Assembly (NCBI GenBank): GCA_002496565.1
Contig: DAKJ01000008.1
Location: forward strand, 374 to 45,647
Length of the DNA: 45,274 bases
Direction: 5' to 3'
DNA from: Methanosarcina sp. UBA289
GTDB taxonomy: Archaea; Halobacteriota; Methanosarcinia; Methanosarcinales; Methanosarcinaceae
The notes under the pieces were generated by a model. It did not search any database. It saw only the letters and a list, made by a program, of their open reading frames with translations, and was not told where the DNA came from. Below are positions 17,585 through 26,240 of this stretch, in pieces. Both the position numbers and the translations under genes were made by a program. Every line of letters begins with the position of its first letter. The first letter of the stretch is position 1.

Positions 17585-17773
17585 TTAATTTGCAAGGATA
17601 AGAGCTTCTCCCCGTGAGAAGTTAACTTCCTTGATTGAACCTTCTATAGTTATTTTGTCTCCGAGAATTCCGGTAAGCTGGATTGAATGGCCTTCAACCA
17701 GGATCCTAGCGACGGAATCCATAATTCTCTCACGCTTGTCTCCACGGAGTAAGAAAACATTGATTTCACACAT
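17585..17773 (-). CDS. CooT-family small nickel-binding-like protein
   Basis: 62 aa beginning Met-Cys-Glu (MCEINVFLL), with VEGHSIQLTGILGDKITIEG in the middle: the pattern of the CooT family, small beta-rich proteins. CooT of Rhodospirillum binds Ni(II) through Cys2 and helps mature CO dehydrogenase; methanogens have Ni CO dehydrogenase/acetyl-CoA synthase, so a Ni role is plausible. GGAG lies 11 nt upstream. Monocistronic, with a direct repeat upstream that may be regulatory. Confidence 0.8.
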   Translation of the reverse strand: MCEINVFLLRGDKRERIMDSVARILVEGHSIQLTGILGDKITIEGSIKEVNFSRGEALILAN

Positions 17774-17873
17774 CTTTTTTATTTCTCCTTTTGATTCATT
17801 CCGATTTATTCAATTTTGTTGATCTTATTCAGCAGAATACTTATCATGCTCAGCTAAAATATATTTTATTCAA

Positions 17874-17920
17874 TGTATAACGTTTTTAATGTGTATTTTA
17901 TGCACTGTATAACGTTTTAC
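17874..17920. promoter_or_regulatory. Two direct repeats upstream of the CooT-like gene
   Basis: TGTATAACGTTTT occurs at 17874-17886 and 17906-17918, 32 bp apart (about three helical turns), 100-145 bp upstream of the start at 17773. They could be paired operator sites; the reading is speculative. Confidence 0.35.
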
Positions 17921-18004
17921 CACATGCATAAGTTGTTTTATGCTAATATCCATTAGTGAGCCTGATAGATAAGAAGCTTCCGAAAAATCCCTTTGAGGAA
18001 AAAC

Positions 18005-18886
18005 TCAGGGATAGTTCATCAGTTTTGCAACAGATAACCCCTGCTCAAGCCCAAGATCTTCAGCAACACACTCACATTTTGTAAGAAGCATATACGCAAT
18101 AGGCCCGAAATTATGCTCGGAGAGAGTTTCGTAATTAGCCATACCTTTGCTGATTATAAGGGTTGAATCCTTCATGGCTTTGAGCAGTTCGGCCGGAGCT
18201 TCCTCAACTAGGACGCCTACGGCATTTGAACCGGTAGTTAGGATTCTGTCGACTTTTTTATCAATTTCAAATTCTTTTATTTCTTCTAAAGTTACGTCTG
18301 TCAGAATTGGTCCGCCTCGGACTACGAGTGTGATCTTTCCACCGAGTTTTTTGATAATATCAAAAACGAGTGTATCAAAGAGAATTTCTCCGCAATTGTC
18401 GGCAATGTAAACAGTATCCTGTAGGAGTCCAAGCATTTTAGGCGTGTCATCTACATCAAGCCCGTGTTTGAAATATTTCCTAAAAGCAGCCTCAAATTTA
18501 TCTTCACTGGCCTCAAAGCCCATAATTCCGAAATCAAAGTAATTAGCGACCACGGATGCCAGTACTGCCCGCCTAAAAAGCTCCCCGTTATCAGGAGAAT
18601 TCTCATATATTTTCTCTTTTGCTACAGGCAGTACTTTCAGTGCGGCCTGGTTGATAAGTTTCTTTGTTACGTCATAAGGGTCATTGTCTTTCAGAACTTC
18701 ATAGCATTTTCTGTGAACTTTGGTGGCTACGGAAGCAGATACTGCTTCAGGGTTATAATACTTTGTCACAACCTCAAGGCATTCCTTGATGGTCTTGCTT
18801 ATAAGGTCTTCATCATCAGTAGAAAGCTTAGACTGAAAGTGTACTCTTGAAAGGAGACAATAGGTACAGCGTGGGTTCATTTTCAT
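18005..18886 (-). CDS. DUF89 (ARMT1-like) metal-dependent phosphatase
   Basis: 293 aa from ATG 18886, chosen because family similarity starts at MKMNPRCTYCLLSRV; the open frame extends to 19021 without a ribosome site. The N-terminal CxxC (RCTYC) is the feature of the archaeal DUF89 subfamily. Metal/phosphatase motifs: IADNCGEILFD (about 188-198), VVRGGPILTDVT and SKGMANYETL. DUF89 enzymes are damage-control phosphatases acting on small phosphometabolites; the archaeal substrate is not known. It diverges from the phosphatase-like gene at 19227. Confidence 0.85.
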   Translation of the reverse strand: MKMNPRCTYCLLSRVHFQSKLSTDDEDLISKTIKECLEVVTKYYNPEAVSASVATKVHRKCYEVLKDNDPYDVTKKLINQAALKVLPVAKEKIYENSPDNGELFRRAVLASVVANYFDFGIMGFEASEDKFEAAFRKYFKHGLDVDDTPKMLGLLQDTVYIADNCGEILFDTLVFDIIKKLGGKITLVVRGGPILTDVTLEEIKEFEIDKKVDRILTTGSNAVGVLVEEAPAELLKAMKDSTLIISKGMANYETLSEHNFGPIAYMLLTKCECVAEDLGLEQGLSVAKLMNYP

Positions 18887-19226
18887 AGGAACATTTCCTG
18901 TTTTTTGATCAGAAAATAACTTTTGCCAGATTGCTATAGATATTTGCGGCAAATATGATAAGAGTTTACTCTTCCTGATAGAATGGATGTTTAAAAAGCT
19001 AACTGAAACTGGAAATATCAAAAGTTTAGAACAGATGGGCTATGTGTACTCTACAACCATTAACGAAATCAAATCAAAAATATGAAACTGGAAAGTAATA
19101 CAGGATAGAGGGAAATATGAAAGTAATATCGGATACTTGAACAAGAGAGAAGTAATGCAAGGATACCCTGCAGAATATATCTATGGAAGGCAAATTCTTT
19201 ATAGCTTGAAGTAAAAATAATTTATA
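18887..19226. promoter_or_regulatory. Divergent promoter region
   Basis: 340 nt between divergent genes, no gene seen. TTCTTTATAGCTTG (19195-19208) is a TATA-like box placed to give a start of transcription almost at ATG 19227, i.e. a leaderless or near-leaderless mRNA. Confidence 0.4.
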
Positions 19227-20759
19227 ATGATCCCGGCAGTCCGAGAATTCAGATCTTTTTCAGTTCTGTTTTTTCTTTTAGTATTTTTTGTCTTTCTCAT
19301 TTTACCAGCCCCTGTCTCAGGACTGACCGAAGTGGAAGTAAATCCCGTTAACACGCCCCACGGGGCAGTCGTGCTGATCGTAGACGGTTTGAGTGCTCCT
19401 TTTATTTATCCTGAACTTACACCGCATGCACTGGATGGGACGCCCCTTGAAAAATCCAAACTTGAAAATCTACCGAAAATAAGTAAAGAAAGTGTTAGAA
19501 TTCTGGAATTCCGCGCTCCTCAGACCTTTACCGAAGGAGGGCATTCAGTCCTCGTCACAGGAAATCCGGGTGCAGACAGTGAGCTTGTAAGTTTCAAAGA
19601 CGCCACTATTTTCGATGTTCTTCACAGAAAAGGCTATCTTTGTATTGCGGTTATGGAAAAAGGGGATTCCTGGTCAATCCGCGCCAAGCAGGATGTCATT
19701 CTCAGGGATGAAAACAATTCGATAAAAAATATGAAAATCGTCCTTGAGCAAGCAGAGTCTTCCTCTGACAGTCTGGATGTACCTGAAGAGCTTTTACAGG
19801 TTATGGAAAAAGCGGCTGATAAAGCGCCCGGATATGTCTCATCAAAAGAGACCCGCGGAAAGTATAATGGATATAACAGATGGGGAGTCGAGACTGCTTG
19901 CGATATTGTAAAATATATGGCTAGAAACAGGCCGGAACAAAAATACCTGCTCACTGTCAATGTAGGAGCTGTAGATTCAAGCGGGCACCACAGGGATAAT
20001 TATGGGTATATGGACTGCATCGAATGTCTTGATTCGGAAATTCTTCCGCTCTATAAGCTTTGCAAGGAAAATGACCTTGCTTTTGTATTTACAGCAGACC
20101 ACGGAATGGGTTTTTCCAAAGACAATTCCAAAGGTGGGCATCAATCCGAAAAATTCACAGACACTGATGAAGCACAACTCGTTCCAATGATAGTGAATGC
20201 CGAGGATATTGAGAGAGGAATTCTCAGGGGAGAATACAACCAGGAAGATTTTGCTCCGACACTGCTTGGAATTCTTGATATTCCCGATAGACCTAGGTTT
20301 GCAGAAGGAAAACAGATCCTACTAACAGGCCATGCAAACCTGAAAGTGGAACTCCCTGAAAGGGGTTCCGCAGAACTCCGGAAAAACGGAAATGTTATAG
20401 CCTCCCTGAAAAACGATGACCAGTTTCTCTTCCTTGGGCTTGAGCCGGAAAGTACCTACATGATTAGGGCGTCGCTTGAATCCGGAAAACACCTTGAAGA
20501 GCAGGAAAAAAAGCTCACTCTTGAAACTGACTCTGTAGTGAAATTTACTGAAAAAGGGCAGAAAATCGGAGAAAACCGAGATAATAATCCGGAATCTGAC
20601 CAAAACTCAGGAAAAAATTCAACTTCTGCGGCTGGTTTCTTGAAAAAGGACTCAAAAGCCTCTGATTTGAGCTTAAAGAATTTGATAGGATATTTTGTAA
20701 TTGGATTGGTTAATCTTGTGGGGATTGTAATTATTGCGAAGATCTTGAAAAAAGGCTAA
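19227..20759 (+). CDS. Membrane-anchored alkaline-phosphatase-superfamily protein
   Basis: 510 aa. N-terminal signal/anchor (residues ~11-32, ending APVSG) and a C-terminal transmembrane helix (LIGYFVIGLVNLVGIVIIA) place the catalytic domain outside. Metal-site motifs of the alkaline phosphatase/phosphoglycerate mutase/sulfatase superfamily: VVLIVDGLSAPF (D53), TFTEGGHSVLVTG (likely nucleophile region), VDSSGHHRD, FTADHGMGF and KGGHQSE. After residue ~380 comes an Ig-like segment and a charged Asn/Ser-rich linker. The substrate is unknown; a phosphatase or phosphodiesterase acting on cell-envelope material is reasonable. No ribosome site; probably leaderless. Confidence 0.82.
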   Translation: MIPAVREFRSFSVLFFLLVFFVFLILPAPVSGLTEVEVNPVNTPHGAVVLIVDGLSAPFIYPELTPHALDGTPLEKSKLENLPKISKESVRILEFRAPQTFTEGGHSVLVTGNPGADSELVSFKDATIFDVLHRKGYLCIAVMEKGDSWSIRAKQDVILRDENNSIKNMKIVLEQAESSSDSLDVPEELLQVMEKAADKAPGYVSSKETRGKYNGYNRWGVETACDIVKYMARNRPEQKYLLTVNVGAVDSSGHHRDNYGYMDCIECLDSEILPLYKLCKENDLAFVFTADHGMGFSKDNSKGGHQSEKFTDTDEAQLVPMIVNAEDIERGILRGEYNQEDFAPTLLGILDIPDRPRFAEGKQILLTGHANLKVELPERGSAELRKNGNVIASLKNDDQFLFLGLEPESTYMIRASLESGKHLEEQEKKLTLETDSVVKFTEKGQKIGENRDNNPESDQNSGKNSTSAAGFLKKDSKASDLSLKNLIGYFVIGLVNLVGIVIIAKILKKG

Positions 20760-20843
20760 AGAAGTTCAAAAAGCTGAAGTGATTCCGAAAGCTGAAAAAT
20801 AAGAATAGGAAAAACAAGGATATAACGAATCTAACGGATCTGA

Positions 20844-21113
20844 TTATTTATAAGAATAAGAGTCGTATACATTTCCAAGGGCTTCTCTTAAAGTGACATC
20901 AACATCTTCCACATGGGCAAACATTGGCCCTTTCCTGAGTTCATTTATATAAAGCTCTACAGCTTCACGTCTGCCTTCGGCAATGACAAAAACCTTGCCA
21001 TCCCTTAAATTTATGGGGTTAGAGTCTATACCCAGACGCTCGGCAGCGTTTCTTGCAAATCTTCGAAAGCCCACGCCCTGTACCCTTCCGGATACAAGGA
21101 TTTCCGCCCGCAC
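20844..21113 (-). CDS. acyP: Acylphosphatase
   Basis: 89 aa from GTG 21113, chosen because TCTGGAG sits 5 nt upstream and the protein then starts like other acylphosphatases (RAEILVSGRVQGVGF); the frame is open to another GTG at 21131. The phosphate loop VQGVGFRRF supplies the catalytic Arg17; Asn35 in INLRDGK matches the catalytic Asn of the usual GWVxN. The enzyme hydrolyses acyl phosphates such as acetyl phosphate or 1,3-bisphosphoglycerate. Single gene, convergent with the preceding phosphatase-like gene. Confidence 0.93.
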   Translation of the reverse strand: MRAEILVSGRVQGVGFRRFARNAAERLGIDSNPINLRDGKVFVIAEGRREAVELYINELRKGPMFAHVEDVDVTLREALGNVYDSYSYK

Positions 21114-21298
21114 AATTTCTCCAGAGGTCACAAATGGCTATTTTGGAGAACCCTGATATATATTTATGGTTACTCTGAGTGTGAATATAGGGCTTTTGTC
21201 ACCGAAACAAATACAGGTCGCTTGCAAGATAAATATAGAAATACCAATATCCTGCAAGCTCCTAGTCTTTCTTGATTCTTACGCTCTCTTTTTGTTAC

Positions 21299-22363
21299 TT
21301 ATGGATGGAGGAAAGAGACCACGGCCATTATTCCGTATGTCCCCAGAAGCTGTAATCCTTCAAACCAGTTGCTTTTGCCGTCTTCAATTATGGATTTGAC
21401 CATTAAGACAGCGGAGACTATGGCGGCAAGTTCGAAGGTAGTGAAAATCAGGTTCATAGGGGTCTCGAAGAAGTAACTCATAAACACCAGAACCGGTACG
21501 ACAAACATAGCGATTTGAGTTGTCGAGCCAATTGCGATCTGGAGCGCCAGATCCATCCGATTCTTAATGGCGATTGTGATGGCTGAGACGTGTTCCGCGG
21601 CGTTTCCAATAATTGCTACGAAAATCATACCTATGAACATTTCTGTCCAGCCAAGGCTTTCAGCCAGAGGTTCTATGGAGCCGACTAGAATTTCACTCAT
21701 AACAGCAACTGTAACGGTTGAAGCCAGAAGCACCGCAACCGATTTTTTAACGCTCCACTTGGGATTGCACTCTGTTGTGTCAGCTGTGTATAAGTACTTG
21801 TGAGTATGAAGCGAGAAAAGTAAGCTTGCAAGATAAGACACTGCCATGATGACCGAAACTGCAATACTCAAAGTTTCTATTGTCGCAGCTGAAGGATTTT
21901 CAGAAGTCAGAACGAAAACCGCAGGCATGACTATAGCGGCAGTGGCAAGAAACAGAGTGGAGGCATTTGTCTTTGCTGCTGTGGAATTGAATTCCTGTTG
22001 ATCTTTTCCGAGGCCTCCAAAGAAAAACGCCATTCCCAAAATCAAAAGCAGGTTTCCAATTATGGAGCCCGTAATGGATGCCTTTACCATTTCAGTAAGT
22101 CCTGCTTGCAGGGCAAAAATGCTTATGATTAATTCGGTTGCGTTACCGAAGGTGGCGTTTAATAACCCACCCAGAGCTGGACCGGTACGTGCCGAAATCT
22201 CCTCTGTTGATTCTCCTATATATTTCGCAAGTGGAATGATTGCAAGTGAAGCTAAGATAAAAATTGCTATGGGAGGAGCATGTATGTACTCTGCAAACAA
22301 ACTTAACGGTACAAAGATAAGAAAGACTTTGAAAGCCTTTCCCAGTATTTTTGTTTTTTCCAT
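21299..22363 (-). CDS. cax: Calcium/proton antiporter (CaCA family)
   Basis: 354 aa, about 11 membrane helices. Both family repeats are present: GNATELIISIFALQAG in the first half and GNAAEHVSAITIAIKN in the second, the paired ion-binding motifs of Ca2+/H+ exchangers. Family role: export of Ca2+ in exchange for H+ across the cytoplasmic membrane. The start ATG has AAGGTT about 8 nt upstream. Monocistronic. Confidence 0.93.
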   Translation of the reverse strand: MEKTKILGKAFKVFLIFVPLSLFAEYIHAPPIAIFILASLAIIPLAKYIGESTEEISARTGPALGGLLNATFGNATELIISIFALQAGLTEMVKASITGSIIGNLLLILGMAFFFGGLGKDQQEFNSTAAKTNASTLFLATAAIVMPAVFVLTSENPSAATIETLSIAVSVIMAVSYLASLLFSLHTHKYLYTADTTECNPKWSVKKSVAVLLASTVTVAVMSEILVGSIEPLAESLGWTEMFIGMIFVAIIGNAAEHVSAITIAIKNRMDLALQIAIGSTTQIAMFVVPVLVFMSYFFETPMNLIFTTFELAAIVSAVLMVKSIIEDGKSNWFEGLQLLGTYGIMAVVSFLHP

Positions 22364-22609
22364 TTTAACGAACCTTCTCTGCCACTTGGCAAAGTGTTAC
22401 CACAAGGCAACTTCGAATACCGGCCATTTTCATCGTATTTGTCAAAGCAAGGTTGGGAGATATTTTTTATCCCTCAAGCCAAATAGAGAGGAGCGGGAAC
22501 CGAAGGAGCTTCCTATAAAGTTATAGGATTATATATTATTTTTCACGTATGCTGCTTCTATTCTTTTCTAATAATCTCATAAGTTTATCTGAGAGTCTCT
22601 TACCCAATC

Positions 22610-22959
22610 AGTAAATCTTGACCTGGAGTTCGCCATACACGTTACGAATAGTCTTCAATGTTCCTTCTCATTCGCTAGATGAAGCGAATAATAAAGAGGT
22701 ACCTGATCGAAAAGATACCAGGCATACCCTTATAGTCTCGGATGATGGAATTGGCATGCCAGAGAATATCGATTTTGAAAATTCAGAAACACTTGGCTTG
22801 CAGCTTGTAAATATTCTGGTAGATCAGTTGAATGGTGAGATCAAGCTAAAGAGAGATAAAGGAACCGAATTTGCCATAGGGCTTAGTGCAGAAGAAAAAG
22901 GAAATAACAAAAAAGACAGGCCAGAAGGGTACGCGTCTTCAGAAAATTATCACACGTGA
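22610..22959 (+). pseudogene. Broken histidine-kinase remnant (HATPase domain)
   Basis: Only the C-terminal ATPase part of a sensor histidine kinase survives. The frame from 22618 contains the G1 box SDDGIGMPENIDFENSE, the G2-like LGLQLVNILVDQLNG and the end DKGTEFAIGL. Upstream, a different frame reads NLDLEFAIH then VTNSLQCSFSF and stops at a TGA near 22680; this looks like the N-box with an internal deletion, so the gene has lost its sensor and dimerisation regions and carries at least one frameshift. No start codon with a ribosome site. Not expected to be functional. Confidence 0.7.
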
Positions 22960-23053
22960 GTAGCGGAGTTCAGATAAGCGGGCTTCAGACAGTATGAACC
23001 TAAAGAAAAGACAAAATGTAGATGCAAGTTATAGTTTCCTGAACTCAGCCTTA

Positions 23054-23524
23054 TTAATCACACTTCTCCCTTACAACCATAACCGGAACCTTCAAGTGGC
23101 GGACCAGTTTTTCTGCAACGCTGCCAAGAAGCAGCTTGTTCAGTCCTGTTTTTCCATGAGTGCCCATAATAACAATATCCATTTTTTCCTCCTCGGCATA
23201 CCGGATCAGCTCTTCTGAGGGATTGCCTTCAAGAAGGATGGGTTCTACATTGATTCCTTTCATCTCCCCCAGGCTTTTTATAGTATTTACAGCCTGCTGT
23301 CCCTGTTTTTCCCATGCCTCCCGTATCGGCTTCCAGTAAGGATCCACACTCATAGGAAAGGAATCCCCATTAATAGGAGCAAAGTAGTCCGTTGACACCA
23401 CATAGACTGCATAGACCGTCCCCCCACTCAACCGGGCAAGCTCAATTCCTTTGTCAGCAACCAGCCTGGAGCAGGCCGAGCCGTCGGTTGCAATCATTAT
23501 TTTCTTAAAATTAACAGTTTCCAT
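23054..23524 (-). CDS. Universal stress protein (UspA family)
   Basis: 156 aa from ATG 23524, the usual UspA start (METVNFKKIMIATDGS) with TAGGG upstream; the longer frame to 23650 lacks support. Asp14 in the first strand and the ATP-binding motif GTHGKTGLNKLLLGSVAEKL (G-2x-G-9x-G-S) mark the ATP-binding subclass. Probably a small stress-linked signalling protein; the partner is unknown. Isolated between two decayed genes. Confidence 0.92.
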   Translation of the reverse strand: METVNFKKIMIATDGSACSRLVADKGIELARLSGGTVYAVYVVSTDYFAPINGDSFPMSVDPYWKPIREAWEKQGQQAVNTIKSLGEMKGINVEPILLEGNPSEELIRYAEEEKMDIVIMGTHGKTGLNKLLLGSVAEKLVRHLKVPVMVVREKCD

Positions 23525-23781
23525 ATAGAACCCTATTAAAATACGTGGGTTTCCTAAATTAGATTTTTGGAATGCTGCAGGAAAATGCACAGATTTTCGG
23601 AAGCTTGGATTGAAGCAAAATAATCTATGCTCTCTATTCTCGAAAACCAAAAAGGAATATTTTTAAACACCAACTTGATATGATTTTACGGTGTTTGGCA
23701 GTTGGTCGACCAAGAGAAAATTCACAATCGATGTCTAAGTGATAATCCAAAAGAGCATATATATATATGCGTTAAAGATTA

Positions 23782-24290
23782 AAGAATTTCTTCTCATTCA
23801 TACCAGATAAGCAACAGGCATGGAATGAATTAATTAGACTGACTGATGATGAAAACAGTTATGTGAAATCCTCTTCACATCATTCTCTTGGAATAGTTTC
23901 AATATTCATGGCTTCCTAGGCAGAAACAGATGAAGATTACAAAAAAGAATTAGAAAAGGCAATAGAAATTTTCGAAACTTCAGAAAAGGAAGCATCTTAC
24001 TATAATCCTGCTAATTTTATCTTCCTTTTTATCGCTCATTCCATACAATAATTTTCAAAAAACAGGAAGCTAAAGAAGAAGTGAACAAATATCTGGAAGA
24101 AGCTAAATCTGCAATTGAAGGCTCAGAGAGCGAAAAACAGCTTTTTGAGGCTGTTCAAAACCTCGCAGATGCATTAAAAGAAATCCAGGATTTGGGAAAT
24201 CTAGACTTGTCTGGGATGAAAGATGAGCTTAATCTCTATAGGAAATACTGTGATCATGCTGCAGAAATAATGAAATACACTGACGAAAGA
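23782..24290 (+). pseudogene. Decayed HEAT-repeat protein gene
   Basis: Coding-like sequence with disabling changes. Frame one reads PDKQQAWNELIRLTDDENS and HHSLGIVSIF, a HEAT-type repeat, then hits TAG at 23917-23919 where the context (AS-stop-AETDEDYKKELEKAIE) suggests a former CAG. It resumes to TAA at 24049. A -1 frame shift near 24045 continues the protein as HTIIFKKQEAKEEVNKYLEE and on to LNLYRKYCDHAAEI. The N-terminal repeats are missing and the 3' end runs into the convergent gene at 24298. Similar HEAT proteins with this KEEVNKYLEEA tail are, from memory, common in Methanosarcina. Confidence 0.72.
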
Positions 24291-24297
24291 ATGCGAG

Positions 24298-24780
24298 TCA
24301 GATATCAAAGTCAACCTTTACTACCTCACACTGCGGCAGATTTTCAATATGCACACCTTCCATTGTTCCCGTTACCTCAAGATCATTAAATTCATTTGAA
24401 CCGCAAAGTACGTCCTGATTCGGGTGCGTGCCAGGGGTGATATTGCAGCTTAGAACAGTTTTTTCCCCAACCGACACTACGATTGGAAGCCTTGGGGATG
24501 CAGGATGGTTCTTTGGAAGAACTATTAATGGGGACCTGATTTCCCGAATCATGAAGAGAACACATTTAAGCCCTTTTTCAGTATTCTCATTCACAGACAG
24601 CGCGGAAGCAACAATCAGGTCATGGGGTTCCAGTCCGAGCACAATTTCTTCGTTTTCAGTCTCTAGAAAGAACTGTCCACGCGGACCTACTTTCACAATC
24701 GCCACAGTTCCTGCAGTGCCGCGCAGAAGAAGCATTTCACTCTCTTTCAGTGGAATGTCTTTAGAAGAAGTCGATTTCAT
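24298..24780 (-). CDS. Unrecognised 160-aa protein
   Basis: Family not recognised. Soluble, no signal peptide or membrane segment. The composition suggests an all-beta fold (RGTAGTVAIVKVGPRGQFFLE, LIVASALSVNENTEKG, IVVSVGEKTVLSCNITPG). Two Cys lie in the C-terminal half (LSCNITP and VLCGSNE) plus one in the final LPQCEVVKV. No ribosome site before the ATG, so translation may be leaderless. It sits between a pseudogene and the small zinc ribbon; codon use looks normal for the window, so it is probably a real gene. Confidence 0.6.
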   Translation of the reverse strand: MKSTSSKDIPLKESEMLLLRGTAGTVAIVKVGPRGQFFLETENEEIVLGLEPHDLIVASALSVNENTEKGLKCVLFMIREIRSPLIVLPKNHPASPRLPIVVSVGEKTVLSCNITPGTHPNQDVLCGSNEFNDLEVTGTMEGVHIENLPQCEVVKVDFDI

Positions 24781-24815
24781 GTTAAAAATAAGTATCTAAA
24801 AAATTTATTTCGTTA

Positions 24816-24968
24816 TCAGGATTCTTCTACATTTTTAGACTGACAGGAAGGACATGTTACATTCTTTCCAATGCCCTTGAATCTATTTCCACAGTTCTTG
24901 CATACATAATCTTTAACCGGCAGCTTTCCTTCCATATCGATGTCAAATGAGTCTCCAACACTACACAT
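24816..24968 (-). CDS. 50-aa zinc-ribbon protein
   Basis: A short gene with strong support: AGGAGGT 7-8 nt before ATG 24968, and a rubredoxin/zinc-ribbon pattern CKNCGNRFKGIGKN...CPSC (two CxxC knuckles 13 residues apart). The N-terminus MCSVGDSFDIDMEG is acidic and contains a further Cys at position 2. Stop TGA at 24816-24818. Likely binds Zn (or Fe); the partner and function are unknown. Its stop is 36 nt upstream of the unrecognised 160-aa gene on the same strand, so the two may be co-transcribed. Confidence 0.75.
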   Translation of the reverse strand: MCSVGDSFDIDMEGKLPVKDYVCKNCGNRFKGIGKNVTCPSCQSKNVEES

Positions 24969-25031
24969 AATTATTACCTCCTGGTTTTATCAAGTGGCTT
25001 ACTAATAATTATATTGCCCACATATTATTAC

Positions 25032-25157
25032 TCACACTTCTCCAATTAATACCTTTCCATATTTATTCTCTGGGTACTTTCTGATCGCAGTTTTCTCATC
25101 AGGACAATAATTTCCACAAAAACATCTAGTCTCTTCAACAATTATCCATTTTACTTT
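25032..25157 (-). pseudogene. Startless Cys-rich ORF (possible pseudogene)
   Basis: 41 sense codons after an in-frame TAG and before TGA 25032-25034, reading KVKWIIVEETRCFCGNYCPD and then EKTAIRKYPENKYGKVLI. The CFCGNYC cluster and charged body look protein-like, but there is no ATG, GTG or TTG; GTA 25154 stands where a GTG start might have been. Either a start-codon mutation has silenced it or it is a chance frame. It lies 64 nt upstream of the zinc-ribbon gene. Confidence 0.35.
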
Positions 25158-25216
25158 CTAACTAATTTACATTATCCTGAATGGTTTTTGACATATTGTG
25201 AAATGTCATTAACTGG

Positions 25217-26191
25217 TCAATGTAGTTTTCCTTCTTTTGATTTTTGCCATATTTGAAATCCTCCATAGTAAGATAGGTAAAGAAATCCTATTATGCTGCT
25301 GATTCCATAAGAAATAAAACGCTCTAAAAAAACGAAACTGCTTGCAGATGCAAGGGACAAACCAAAATACAGAAGCAAAGAGATCAGGCCTCCTTCAATT
25401 ATTCCAAGACCCCCTGGAGTTAATGGTAGGGCCCCTAGCAGGAAGGACACAATTGAAACTGTTACAATCAGACTTAAAGAGAGGTCAATATTCAGAGCTA
25501 AAGCAACCAGTTTAAGACGTATTATATCAAGAACCCATACGCCACAAGATAGAAGAAGAACAGGGATAAAGGCTTGTTTAAATTGTTTCCAGTTTTTCTG
25601 TACACTCTGAAAGAGGGAATTTAATTTCATTCGATTGAACCATATTGCTATTCCTACTACCAGGAAGACTATGAAGAACAGATGGATAGATCTTAACGTT
25701 AAACGATCTATTGCAGGCAGGAATCTTATATCTAAAGAAGGGAATGAATATAGAATATAAATCGAGAAAAAAAGAACAGGAATTGCTTCAACCAATCTTT
25801 CAAAGAAGATTGTCTTAAAAGCGTTGGTATAGCTTATCCCGAAAAGTTTGTTGGCCCAGAGGATTCTGAAGGATTCTCCTCCTGCCATGTTCCCTCCAGG
25901 GGTGATATTATTTATGAATACTGCTCCGAAATAAATAGGAACAAGGCTTGTTGCTTTTAGATTGTAACCAATACAGTAGAGGACCTGCTGCCAGCGTACT
26001 GAAAATAAGTACACGCTCAACATATATACTAAGACTGCCAGAACAACATACCGTATCCGGGTTTCCCTAAGTGTTCTCAATATTTCTTCCAGAACAGGTA
26101 TGATTTCTATCCAGTAACTGCGGACGAGAAACACACTAGCTGAGAGCAATAAAAGGGTCACGATAATTTGTATTAAAGTTCTTATGTTCAA
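25217..26191 (-). CDS. UPF0104 / LPG-synthase-like membrane protein
   Basis: 324 aa with about eight membrane helices; the segments VFINNITPGGNMAGGESFRI and PLTPGGLGIIEGGLISLL are the paired signature of the YbhN/AglD-like (lysylphosphatidylglycerol synthase TM region) family. The start is TTG 26191 with GAGGT 6 nt before. Family members flip or transfer lipid-linked groups; the substrate here is unknown. Downstream of a DedA gene on the same strand with a 49-nt gap, so probably a two-gene membrane-lipid unit. Confidence 0.85.
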   Translation of the reverse strand: MNIRTLIQIIVTLLLLSASVFLVRSYWIEIIPVLEEILRTLRETRIRYVVLAVLVYMLSVYLFSVRWQQVLYCIGYNLKATSLVPIYFGAVFINNITPGGNMAGGESFRILWANKLFGISYTNAFKTIFFERLVEAIPVLFFSIYILYSFPSLDIRFLPAIDRLTLRSIHLFFIVFLVVGIAIWFNRMKLNSLFQSVQKNWKQFKQAFIPVLLLSCGVWVLDIIRLKLVALALNIDLSLSLIVTVSIVSFLLGALPLTPGGLGIIEGGLISLLLYFGLSLASASSFVFLERFISYGISSIIGFLYLSYYGGFQIWQKSKEGKLH

Positions 26192-26240
26192 GAGTGTACC
26201 TCACAAGGGTTCAGAGCCACTTTGGCAGGTCTTCACTCCA

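Noticed and set aside
22994..23218. Plus-strand 74-aa ORF opposite usp
   Set aside because: Shadow of the universal stress protein gene, no features.
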